From UBA4416 sp048498515 (GTDB lineage Bacteria > Bacteroidota > Bacteroidia > B-17B0 > Aurantibacillaceae): a DNA stretch of 64,000 bases. Each line of letters opens with the position of its first letter. Within the stretch, counting starts at the first letter, position 1. The notes under the pieces were generated by a model. That model did not search any database and had not been told where the DNA came from. It worked only from the letters and a program-made list of their open reading frames with translations. The DNA is taken from contig JBEHXV010000007.1 of the NCBI GenBank assembly GCA_048498515.1, forward strand, positions 62,001 to 126,000, read 5' to 3'. Positions 36,642 to 44,652 of the stretch are shown here, piece after piece. Both the position numbers and the translations under genes were made by a program.

Positions 36642-37292
36642 ATGCGATTTTTGGGCGTTTTAGTGTTGGTGTGCTTCATGATCCCGCAAAGGGGTATGGC
36701 GCAGGATTCTGTTGCTTATTCGGGCGATTTCAGGCTGTATGAAGGCCTGTACCTGGGATACCAGGATTTTCGTTACAACTGGCCCATCCCAAAGGAAAAG
36801 ATCATTACCAACATTAATAAGGACCAGCTTGATTTTTATTCGAAATTAATAGAGGAAGAGTTTGTAGAATACCGCGAAAGGGATGGTTCCATTACAAAGA
36901 TCGAATCGGAAAAAGTGTGGGGCTACTGCCAGAACAATATTATTTTTATTAACCAGAACAAGAGTTTTGTACGGATTCCGGTATTTGGCGCAATCAGTAA
37001 TTTTATAGGCACCATTGAGGTGCAAGGCTATTCGCCGGGTTACGATCCGTTCATGAACGCGCCCATTGGCAATACATCCGTTAAAACCAGGGAGATCAGG
37101 CAGTACCTGTTCGATTTTTATTCGGGCGAAATTGTCCCTTTCAGCATTGAGCAGGTGGAAGAATACCTTAAACGCGACGAGGCGCTTTACAAGGAATTTA
37201 TACTCTTGAGCAAAAAAAAGAAAAAGGAAAATGTGGTGAGGTACATCAGGTTGTATAACGAAAAGCATCAGGTGTATTTTCCTAAAGGCTAA
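36642..37292 (+). CDS. Secreted protein of unknown function
   Basis: The 216-residue protein has a signal peptide (cleavage near GMAQ) and then YEGLYLGYQDFRYNWP and a VWGYCQNNIIFINQNKSFVRIPV segment. The C-terminus is strongly basic with a run of lysines (about residue 195). I do not recognise a domain and no catalytic signature is visible. It is divergent from the subtilase gene and ends before a terminator. Confidence 0.7.
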   Translation: MRFLGVLVLVCFMIPQRGMAQDSVAYSGDFRLYEGLYLGYQDFRYNWPIPKEKIITNINKDQLDFYSKLIEEEFVEYRERDGSITKIESEKVWGYCQNNIIFINQNKSFVRIPVFGAISNFIGTIEVQGYSPGYDPFMNAPIGNTSVKTREIRQYLFDFYSGEIVPFSIEQVEEYLKRDEALYKEFILLSKKKKKENVVRYIRLYNEKHQVYFPKG

Positions 37293-37308
37293 TTAATTTT
37301 ATTTTTTT

Positions 37309-37341
37309 AAAGGGTAATTTCATCAGAAATTGCCCTTTTTT
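37309..37341 (+). terminator. Rho-independent terminator
   Basis: AAAGGGTAATTTC and GAAATTGCCCTTT pair with one T-G mismatch around an ATCA loop, followed by T residues. It lies 17 bp after the stop of the secreted protein gene and ahead of ettA. Confidence 0.85.
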
Positions 37342-37404
37342 GTTTGGTAAATACTGGCAAAACTCATTTATTCCCTTAACTTTATAGCCTCAAATTTTTT
37401 AAAG

Positions 37405-39093
37405 ATGTCAGAAACAGGAAGGCAAATTATTTATAGCATGGTGAATGTATCCAAGATACATCCGCCGCAAAAACAAGTATTAAAAGATATTTACATCTCG
37501 TTCTATTACGGGGCAAAAATTGGCGTATTGGGTCTTAATGGCTCGGGTAAATCATCGTTGCTGCGTATCATGGCGGGTATCGATAAGGATTATTTGGGAG
37601 AGATCCATCAGTCGCCGGGTTACTCCATTGGTTTACTGGAGCAGGAACCAAAGCTCGATGAGAATAAAACAGTGATTGAGGTGGTGCGTGAAGGCGCGCA
37701 GAAGCATGTGGATATTTTGAATGAATTTGAGGAAGTGAACAATAAGTTCATGGACGAAGAGATTTTGAACGATCCGGATAAAATGGACAAGCTCATTAAC
37801 CGCCAGGCACAATTGCAGGAGTTAATTGACCAGTTCGACCTGTGGAACCTCGATCAGCGTTTGGAACTGGCTATGGATGCTTTGCGTTGTGCGGAAAGCA
37901 GCACGCCAATCAAGATCCTGTCGGGTGGTGAGCGTCGCCGTGTGGCCCTGTGCCGCTTGTTGTTACAGGAACCGGATATTTTATTACTGGATGAGCCAAC
38001 CAACCACCTGGATGCCGAGTCGGTTGACTGGTTAGAGCAGCATTTACAACAATACAAGGGAACTGTCATAGCCGTAACCCACGACCGCTATTTCCTGGAT
38101 AACGTTGCCGGTTGGATCTTAGAGTTAGACCGCGGCGAAGGTATTCCATGGAAAGGAAACTACTCATCGTGGCTGGAGCAAAAAGGAAACCGACTGAAAC
38201 AAGAAGAGAAAACAGAAAGCAAGCGCCAGAAAACATTGGCGCGTGAGTTGGACTGGGTTCGCCAGGGCGTTAAGGGACGTGGCGTGAAGCAAAAAGCCCG
38301 TTTGAACAACTACGATAAAATGATGAGTGAGGACATTAAGGATAAGGAAGAAAAACTGGAGATCTTTATTCCTAACGGTCCGCGATTGGGTAACGAAGTT
38401 ATTGAAGCCATTGAAGTATCAAAAGGCTTTGGCGACCGTTTATTGTACGAGCACCTGAACTTTAAATTACCGCCTGCCGGAATTGTAGGCATTATCGGGC
38501 CGAATGGCGCCGGTAAAACAACCCTGTTCCGCATGATTATGGGTGAGGAAAAACCGAATGGCGGCGAATTTAAAGTAGGGCCAACGGTAAAGATCTCTTA
38601 TGTGGATCAAAACCACAAAGAACTGGATCCTAACAAAACGGTTTATGATGTATTGAGCGGAGGTTTGGATAATATTACCTTAGGAGGAAAAGCCATGAAT
38701 GCAAGGGCTTATATTTCGCGCTTTAACTTTGGTGGCAGCGACCAGGGAAAAAAAGTAAGCGTGTTATCGGGCGGTGAGCGTAACCGCTTGCACTTAGCCA
38801 TGGCATTAAAAGAAGAAGGAAACGTGCTGTTGCTCGATGAGCCTACCAATGATTTGGACGTGAATACACTGCGTGCATTGGAAGAAGGTTTGGAAAACTT
38901 TGCGGGTTGCGCGGTTATTATCAGCCACGACAGGTGGTTCCTTGACCGTGTGTGTACTCACATCCTGGCTTTTGAGGGGGATAGTTCTGTTTACTGGTTC
39001 GAGGGTGGATACAGTGAGTATGAAGAGAACCGCAAAAAACGCCTGGGTAATGTAGAGCCTAAACGTGTGCGGTATAAAAAATTAACGGTTTAA
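37405..39093 (+). CDS. ettA: Energy-dependent translational throttle protein EttA (ABC-F)
   Basis: EttA binds the ribosomal E site and gates the first peptide bond according to ATP/ADP. The 562-residue protein is very close to the E. coli length and starts IIYSMVNVSKIHPPQKQVLKDIY, as in the family. It has two ABC domains: GLNGSGKSS, then LSGGERRRVALCRLL and LLLDEPTNHLDAESV; and GPNGAGKTT, then LSGGERNRLHLAMAL and LLLDEPTNDLDVNTL. An interdomain linker with basic residues lies between. No membrane segment is present, so it is not a transporter. Confidence 0.95.
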   Translation: MSETGRQIIYSMVNVSKIHPPQKQVLKDIYISFYYGAKIGVLGLNGSGKSSLLRIMAGIDKDYLGEIHQSPGYSIGLLEQEPKLDENKTVIEVVREGAQKHVDILNEFEEVNNKFMDEEILNDPDKMDKLINRQAQLQELIDQFDLWNLDQRLELAMDALRCAESSTPIKILSGGERRRVALCRLLLQEPDILLLDEPTNHLDAESVDWLEQHLQQYKGTVIAVTHDRYFLDNVAGWILELDRGEGIPWKGNYSSWLEQKGNRLKQEEKTESKRQKTLARELDWVRQGVKGRGVKQKARLNNYDKMMSEDIKDKEEKLEIFIPNGPRLGNEVIEAIEVSKGFGDRLLYEHLNFKLPPAGIVGIIGPNGAGKTTLFRMIMGEEKPNGGEFKVGPTVKISYVDQNHKELDPNKTVYDVLSGGLDNITLGGKAMNARAYISRFNFGGSDQGKKVSVLSGGERNRLHLAMALKEEGNVLLLDEPTNDLDVNTLRALEEGLENFAGCAVIISHDRWFLDRVCTHILAFEGDSSVYWFEGGYSEYEENRKKRLGNVEPKRVRYKKLTV

Positions 39094-39112
39094 TTCAAGT
39101 TCAGTGTGACGG

Positions 39113-39150
39113 AAGAGGTTCTCGACTCTCACGACCCGTCGTGACGAACT
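39113..39150. repeat. Partial palindrome with CGACTCTCACGAC / GTCGTGAC
   Basis: This fragment shares CGACTCTCAC and GTCGTGAC with copies at 24441 and 19251, showing one dispersed intergenic family. It lies just before the ettA terminator. Confidence 0.5.
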
Positions 39151-39160
39151 GACAAAATAT

Positions 39161-39196
39161 AAAAAAGCCTCTCAGAAAGATCTGAGAGGCTTTTTT
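39161..39196. terminator. Bidirectional terminator between ettA and the DUF3467 gene
   Basis: A perfect 16-bp stem (AAAAAAGCCTCTCAGA with TCTGAGAGGCTTTTTT) with a 4-nt loop lies between convergent genes and has A and T tracts on either side, so it can stop transcription in both directions. Confidence 0.95.
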
Positions 39197-39219
39197 ATTT
39201 ATAAACCTTAATTTTTTTA

Positions 39220-39531
39220 TTAAGCCTGAGCTGTTGGGCCGCCAAAATTAAGCGGCAAAGCGTTCATTTCGCTGTCTTTTATTTTTCCATGCAGTTGCTC
39301 AAAACGTTGCACGTTTTCGCCTAAGGCTTTCATTAAACGCTTGGCATGTTGAGGTGTTAATACGATGCGCGATTTTACTTTTGCTTTTGGTACGCCTGGC
39401 ATTACTTTAATAAAATCAACCACAAACTCGGTTGGTGAATGGGTAATGATAGCAAGGTTAGAATATATTCCTTCAGCGATCTCTTCAGAAAGCTCGATGT
39501 TCAGTTGATTTTCAGGATTCTGGTTTTCCAT
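39220..39531 (-). CDS. DUF3467 family protein
   Basis: The 103-residue cytosolic protein matches the DUF3467 pattern: EEIAEGIYSNLAIITHSPTEFVVDFI followed by ARIVLTPQHAKRLMKALGEN-type sequence (here KSRIVLTPQHAKRLMKAL). The family is short, widespread in bacteria and without a known role. The fit over the whole length makes the family call fairly firm. It converges on ettA over a shared terminator. Confidence 0.88.
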   Translation of the reverse strand: MENQNPENQLNIELSEEIAEGIYSNLAIITHSPTEFVVDFIKVMPGVPKAKVKSRIVLTPQHAKRLMKALGENVQRFEQLHGKIKDSEMNALPLNFGGPTAQA

Positions 39532-39581
39532 GGTTTAATTTTTATTAAAGATAAGGTTTTTATTACTTTGTTTATTAATCA

Positions 39582-39693
39582 TGTCACATCGAGTAGAAAA
39601 TTCTGTCTCTTTGAATTTTCGTATCGAGATGTCGTTCTAAACGTTCTCGATACTATTTTCGCAAAGAGGCAGCGAAAATAACTCGAACTGACA
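39582..39693. repeat. Long nested palindrome between the DUF3467 and htpG genes
   Basis: The ends TGTCA and TGACA and internal pairs (CGAGT/ACTCG, CTCTTTG/CAAAGAG, GTATCGAGA/TCTCGATAC) allow a single folded structure of about 110 nt. The inner TATCGAGATGTC resembles part of the element at 60553. Confidence 0.7.
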
Positions 39694-39703
39694 TTTCTAA
39701 AAA

Positions 39704-41602
39704 TTAATTAATCAGCTCCACGCTACGTTTCACAAATTTCGTCAGCTCTTCACCTTTTAGCAAGCCCTGCGATAATAAGGCAAGGTCGGCTGCCTGCTTG
39801 GCCAACTGGCTTTGCTTGGCGGCATCGGTTTCCGTTAAAATTTTGCTGATGAGCGGATGGTTTGCATTAACCACTAAATTGTACATATCGGGCATGGAAC
39901 CGTAAAAATTCATTCCACCACCACCCATGGCCTGCATATCTTTCATGCGGCGCATAAATTCGGGGCGTGTAATAAGCATGGGCGAATCGGTTTCGCTCAG
40001 GCTCTCAAAGGTTACCGTATACTTTTCTTTGGCAACTACACCTTCTACAATCGGTTTTAATTTATTTTGTTCATCCTCGGTCAGTTTACTTACCTGCGCG
40101 TCGTCTTTCTTAATTAATTTTTCAACGGTATCGGCATCCACGCGTACAAATTGTGTATTGCTTAATTTGCTTTCCAGGTGGTTTATCAAATGCGCATCTA
40201 AAGGCGAATCCATTAAGAGCACATCGTATCCTCTTGATTTAGCGGCATCAATGTATGTGTGTTGTTCATCTACATTGGTAGCATATAAATACACTACTTT
40301 GCCATCCTTATCGGTTTGGTTTGCTTTTACGTGTTCGGCATATTCATCCAGTGTAAAGGCTTTGGCTTCGGTATTTTTAAGTAGCGCAAATTTTACCGCT
40401 TTCTCATAAAATTTCTCGTCGCTTATCATTCCGTACTGTACAAAGATCTTCACATCATCCCATTTGGCTTCAAAATCAGGACGTTCTTTTTTAAAGATCT
40501 CTTCCAGCTTGTCGGCTACTTTTTTGGTAATGTGCGCCGAAATTTTCTTTACGTTATGATCGGCCTGTAAGTAACTGCGGCTCACGTTCAACGGAATGTC
40601 CGGACTGTCGATCACACCACGCAGCATGGTTAAAAAATCAGGGACAATATTCTCTACATTATCCGTTACAAACACCTGGTTGCTGTATAACTGAATACGA
40701 TCTTTAGGCGCTTCGAACTTATTGGATAGTTTAGGGAAGTATAAAATACCTGTTAAATTGAAAGGGTAATCCACATTGAGGTGAATGTGAAATAACGGCT
40801 CTTCAAACTGCATTGGATACAATTCGCGGTAAAAAGCCTTGTAATCTTCATCTTTCAGATCGGCCGGTTTTTTTACCCAAAGCGGAACAGGATTGTTGAT
40901 GATGTTCTCTACCTCAATTTCGGTTTCCTTGTCATTCCCTTTTTCATCTTTCTCGCCACTTGGTACCCAGTCTTTTTTAGTGCCAAATACAATTTCAACC
41001 GGTAAGAACTTGCAGTATTTTTTAAGCAAGCCTTCAATTTTCGAATGTTCTAAAAACTCCAGGCTGTCCTCGGCAATGTGTAGCAGAATCTCGGTGCCAC
41101 GGTCGGTTTTAGTGTCAATTTCCTCAATCTGGTATTCGGGGCTGCCATCGCATTCCCAACGTACTGCTTTAGCGCCTTCTTTGTAGGATAAAGAGAAGAT
41201 TTCCACTTTTTCAGCTACCATAAAGGCAGAATAAAATCCTAAACCGAAGTGGCCAATCACTACATTCTTGTCAACTTTATCCTGGTATTTTTGTACAAAT
41301 TCCTCGGCGCCGCTAAAGGCAATTTGTGTAATGTATTTCTCAATTTCCTCTTTGGTCATTCCAATCCCCTTATCCTTAATGGTAATGGTTTTGGCAGCCT
41401 TGTCCACTTTCACTTCAATTTTCAGGTCACCCAGTTCGCCTTTGGCTTCGCCCATAGAGGTAAGGGCTTTTAATTTTTGGGTGGCATCGGTAGCGTTACT
41501 TACTAATTCACGTAAAAAAATCTCATTATCGCTGTAAAGAAATTTTTTGATAATGGGGAAGATGTTTTCGGTTTGTACGTTAATTTTTCCGGTAGTGCTC
41601 AT
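39704..41602 (-). CDS. htpG: Molecular chaperone HtpG (Hsp90)
   Basis: HtpG is the bacterial Hsp90 ATPase. The protein of about 632 residues starts MSTTGKINVQTENIFPIIKKF; the ATG at 41602 is preferred over the upstream TTG (41656), whose extra residues do not look like the family. The GHKL motifs are present: ELVSNATDA, KDKGIGMTKEE, IGHFGLGFYSAFMVA. The middle domain has NVSRSYLQ and the C-terminus EELTKFVKRSVELIN. The length fits the family. It is transcribed alone. Confidence 0.95.
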   Translation of the reverse strand: MSTTGKINVQTENIFPIIKKFLYSDNEIFLRELVSNATDATQKLKALTSMGEAKGELGDLKIEVKVDKAAKTITIKDKGIGMTKEEIEKYITQIAFSGAEEFVQKYQDKVDKNVVIGHFGLGFYSAFMVAEKVEIFSLSYKEGAKAVRWECDGSPEYQIEEIDTKTDRGTEILLHIAEDSLEFLEHSKIEGLLKKYCKFLPVEIVFGTKKDWVPSGEKDEKGNDKETEIEVENIINNPVPLWVKKPADLKDEDYKAFYRELYPMQFEEPLFHIHLNVDYPFNLTGILYFPKLSNKFEAPKDRIQLYSNQVFVTDNVENIVPDFLTMLRGVIDSPDIPLNVSRSYLQADHNVKKISAHITKKVADKLEEIFKKERPDFEAKWDDVKIFVQYGMISDEKFYEKAVKFALLKNTEAKAFTLDEYAEHVKANQTDKDGKVVYLYATNVDEQHTYIDAAKSRGYDVLLMDSPLDAHLINHLESKLSNTQFVRVDADTVEKLIKKDDAQVSKLTEDEQNKLKPIVEGVVAKEKYTVTFESLSETDSPMLITRPEFMRRMKDMQAMGGGGMNFYGSMPDMYNLVVNANHPLISKILTETDAAKQSQLAKQAADLALLSQGLLKGEELTKFVKRSVELIN

Positions 41603-41723
41603 GTGTATAATAAATTTAGTTGTTAAAAAAGATAATTTTCTGTGGTTTATAGTCAAAGGTTATACCAATTGGAGCAAAAGTGACAAAATGGCAATGGTTT
41701 TTAGTGCATTTAAAAAAATTGAA

Positions 41724-41731
41724 TAACTTTG
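41724..41731 (+). promoter_or_regulatory. Candidate -7 element (TAACTTTG) before the GloVer protein gene
   Basis: TAACTTTG matches the Bacteroidetes -7 consensus TAnnTTTG, 17 bp before the ATG. The -33 box is poor (TTTAG about 19 bp upstream), so this is a tentative promoter. Confidence 0.35.
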
Positions 41732-41747
41732 AGATGCAGTTTGCTAA

Positions 41748-43100
41748 ATGAATATTCGAATCACGATTCTATTATTTACCTTGATAGCTTTTCAGATAAA
41801 GGCTCAATATTCCAGTATTTATACGTTTAGTGTTCCTGCTGATGGAAGTCAGCCATATGGTAATTTATTTTACGACCAGGGTTATTTATACGGCGCAACA
41901 CAAAGTGGAGGATCTGCTAATAAAGGAACTATTTATAAGGTGAAAACGGATGGAACAGGCTACGAAACGTTATTAAATTTTGATGATTCAACGGGATATT
42001 GGCCTTGTGGGGCTTTGATATCGGATGGTAATTTTTTATATGGGACTACATCATATGGGGGATTCGGAAATGGCACAATTTTTAAAATCCGGAAAGATGG
42101 GACCGGGTTTCTTAGGATATTCTGTTTTGGTTTTTCTAATATGGGCAGGCCACTGGGTTCGATTGTATACGATGGCACTTTTTTTTATGGTACCACAGGT
42201 TATGGTGGAGTAAATGGAAATGGAACATTTTACAAAATAAAGCCTGATGGTACAGGATTTGCAACTCTGCATGATTTTAATAATAGTGATGGGAATATAC
42301 CTTGTGGAACTCCGGTATTAGATAATAATTACCTATATACAATGACAGGTTATGGAGGGGTAAATGATGATGGGGTAATTTGTAGAATAAAAACGGATGG
42401 CACGGGGTTCATTAAATTACTTGATTTTAATTTCACAAATGGTCAATGGCCGGGAGGTTCTTTAATAATTGACAATGGCGTCTTATATGGCATGGCAATG
42501 AATGGAGGTAGTGCAAGTAACAATGGATTAATTTTTAAAATTAATATTAATGGTACGGGTTATGTTAAGTTATTAAGCTTTGATGGTACAAACGGAAGTA
42601 AGCCTGCATCATCGCTTTGCGCTGTTGGATCTTATTTGTATGGGATGACTCCTAATGTTACTCCGGGTTATGGAGTAGTTTTTAAAATTAAAAATGACGG
42701 TTCAGATTTTTCAAAATTATATACATTTACTGCAGGGATTGATGGCGGGCATCCTGGAGGTTACCTAGTGTATGATGGAACAGCATTGTATAGTACAGTA
42801 GAAAGTGGATGGTATGGCGGCACTATTTTCAAAATAGAAAGTCTGGTTGGCATCGAAGAGCATAGTAGAATCTCGGAAATTCTTATTTATCCAAACCCAA
42901 CGCATTCAATTTTGTCAATTACATCAAAAACAGAATATGACGCAGTGAAAATTATTAATCTTATGGGCCAACCAATTTTGAGATTGGAAGATAAACCAGA
43001 CAAAATTTCTGTTTCGGACCTGGAAAATGGTATCTATTTTGTTCAACTACTTGATAAAAATCATAGAATATTAAAAACAGAGAAATTTATAAAAGAGTGA
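41748..43100 (+). CDS. T9SS cargo with GloVer-type tandem repeats
   Basis: The 450-residue protein has a signal peptide (FQIKAQ) and about eight repeats of some 40 residues of the form LYGTT-GG-GTIFKI-DGTG-LL-F (for example YGATQSGGSANKGTIYKVK and YGTTGYGGVNGNGTFYKIK). This is the GloVer repeat, probably a beta-propeller. The C-terminal 80 residues are a type A T9SS CTD starting ILIYPNPTHSILSI and ending KTEKFIKE. It would be a surface or secreted protein. The CTD is nearly that of the next gene, while the passenger is unrelated. Confidence 0.85.
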   Translation: MNIRITILLFTLIAFQIKAQYSSIYTFSVPADGSQPYGNLFYDQGYLYGATQSGGSANKGTIYKVKTDGTGYETLLNFDDSTGYWPCGALISDGNFLYGTTSYGGFGNGTIFKIRKDGTGFLRIFCFGFSNMGRPLGSIVYDGTFFYGTTGYGGVNGNGTFYKIKPDGTGFATLHDFNNSDGNIPCGTPVLDNNYLYTMTGYGGVNDDGVICRIKTDGTGFIKLLDFNFTNGQWPGGSLIIDNGVLYGMAMNGGSASNNGLIFKININGTGYVKLLSFDGTNGSKPASSLCAVGSYLYGMTPNVTPGYGVVFKIKNDGSDFSKLYTFTAGIDGGHPGGYLVYDGTALYSTVESGWYGGTIFKIESLVGIEEHSRISEILIYPNPTHSILSITSKTEYDAVKIINLMGQPILRLEDKPDKISVSDLENGIYFVQLLDKNHRILKTEKFIKE

Positions 43101-43189
43101 TGAAAATGTCAGGCTAATGCTGAATTTAACCCATATAGCTTAACTACATTATTGCTCATACTTGCCAAGAAAACTCCCCCTCCCGATAA

Positions 43190-44605
43190 ATGAAAAAAGC
43201 CACCCTCCTCCTGATCCTAGCATTACCTGTTTATGTGATCTCTCAAACCAAGCTGTCCTTTGAAAAAGCGATTGCGAATCATTCAAATGTGCTTGAAACA
43301 CTAAAGAAATTTTCTCTAAAAGTTAAACAAACTGATCAGGATGAAAAACTGTTGCAAACAAGCAATTTTGTAAGAAGAGATAGTTCATACCATTGGAGGT
43401 GGGATTCTACCATTCACTCATGGGCTATTCAAGCATATTCTAAACAAGTAAATTATACGTATAATGCCAATGATTACCCTACCGGTTCGTTGACCAGGTG
43501 GTGGAATACACCAACCACAAACTGGGAAGACTGGTCCCGTAATTTTACAACTTATAATTCGGCCAATTACTCAACGAGTGATTATAACCAAACCTGGAAT
43601 GGCACTACCTGGCTCAATAACGAAAGGTATGATTACAGCTATGATGCCAATAATAACCAAACAAGTTCTTCCTATCAAACAGGCAATGGCAGCACATGGG
43701 CTGCAAACCAGGTAATTACTTATACTTACGATGTAAATAATAACCGTACGGGCGCAACAACCCAGGGATGGAATGCTTCGGTATGGGGAAATCTCTATAA
43801 TGATATTTATACCTATGATGCGAATAATAATCTGACCAATGCGTTGTTCCAGGGGTGGAATGGCACTAACTGGGAAGATCAAAACAGAACTATACTAACC
43901 TATGACGTTAATAATAAGCTTGCAAGTACGTTATACCAGACGTGGGATGGCTTTGTATGGAGTAATTATTACCAGGTACTTAATACTTACGATGCAAATG
44001 GTAATGTTATAGTGGAACTTGGGCAGTTATGGGGCTGGAGTAACTGGGATGATTTTAATAAAATTACATCTGTATATAATGCAAGTAATTACAGGACCTA
44101 TGAATTGGATGAGAGCTGGAGTGGAAGTCATTGGGAAAATACGGACCAAAAAACCACCGTATATAATGCAACCAATAACATATTGCTGTATGTTTCTGAA
44201 AAATGGGACGGGTCTTCGTGGTTTCTTAACAGCAGGTCGTCACGCTCATACGATGCGAATGATTTTTTGAAAAGCGAAACCTATAAAGTGTGGAGCGCCG
44301 GAGAAGTTGATTCAAGCGACAGTGTTTATCATTACTTCAATACGGTTACTTCCCTCAAAAATGTAACAGGTACGACAGAACGTTTTACTGTTTATCCTAA
44401 TCCGGTTAATTCAACCTTGTCAATTTCAACCAATGCTGAATATCAAAGCATAAGAATTACTGATATAATGGGCCAATCTATTTTTAAATTGGAGAACAAA
44501 CCGAACGAAATTGTTGTTTCGGGTCTGGCAAGCGGAGCTTATTTTATACAGCTCATGGACAAAAATAACAGGATTGTTAAAACAGAGAAGTTTATAAAAG
44601 ATTAA
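43190..44605 (+). CDS. T9SS cargo with tandem YDANNN/WNG repeats
   Basis: The 471-residue protein has a signal peptide (VYVISQ) and from about residue 90 to 370 a series of roughly 30-residue repeats of the form YDANNN-T--LYQ-WNG--W-N (for example YDVNNNRTGATTQGWNASVW and YDANNNLTNALFQGWNGTNW). The YD part resembles RHS/YD-like beta repeats, but no RHS core or toxin domain is present. A type A T9SS CTD follows (FTVYPNPVNSTLSIS, KTEKFIKD). The repeats point to a solenoid adhesin-like surface protein. Confidence 0.8.
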   Translation: MKKATLLLILALPVYVISQTKLSFEKAIANHSNVLETLKKFSLKVKQTDQDEKLLQTSNFVRRDSSYHWRWDSTIHSWAIQAYSKQVNYTYNANDYPTGSLTRWWNTPTTNWEDWSRNFTTYNSANYSTSDYNQTWNGTTWLNNERYDYSYDANNNQTSSSYQTGNGSTWAANQVITYTYDVNNNRTGATTQGWNASVWGNLYNDIYTYDANNNLTNALFQGWNGTNWEDQNRTILTYDVNNKLASTLYQTWDGFVWSNYYQVLNTYDANGNVIVELGQLWGWSNWDDFNKITSVYNASNYRTYELDESWSGSHWENTDQKTTVYNATNNILLYVSEKWDGSSWFLNSRSSRSYDANDFLKSETYKVWSAGEVDSSDSVYHYFNTVTSLKNVTGTTERFTVYPNPVNSTLSISTNAEYQSIRITDIMGQSIFKLENKPNEIVVSGLASGAYFIQLMDKNNRIVKTEKFIKD

Positions 44606-44652
44606 GCCCTGCTTGTATTAAATTATGGTGTAAATTTGTACTACTAAAAACT

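Noticed and set aside
37405..39093. ABC transporter
   Set aside because: Two ABC domains without membrane segments and with the EttA N-terminus identify a ribosome-associated ABC-F protein.
39927..40409. A 160-residue Ser-rich plus-strand frame inside htpG
   Set aside because: It is the antisense shadow of a strongly conserved gene and has the Ser/Leu-rich composition typical of such shadows.
43470..44340. CRISPR array
   Set aside because: The repeats are in-frame protein repeats of variable sequence. No direct repeats with constant spacers are seen anywhere in the window.
43190..44605. Possible RHS/YD-repeat toxin
   Set aside because: The repeats are YD-like but no RHS core motif or C-terminal toxin domain is present; a T9SS CTD ends the protein, so a secreted solenoid is more likely.
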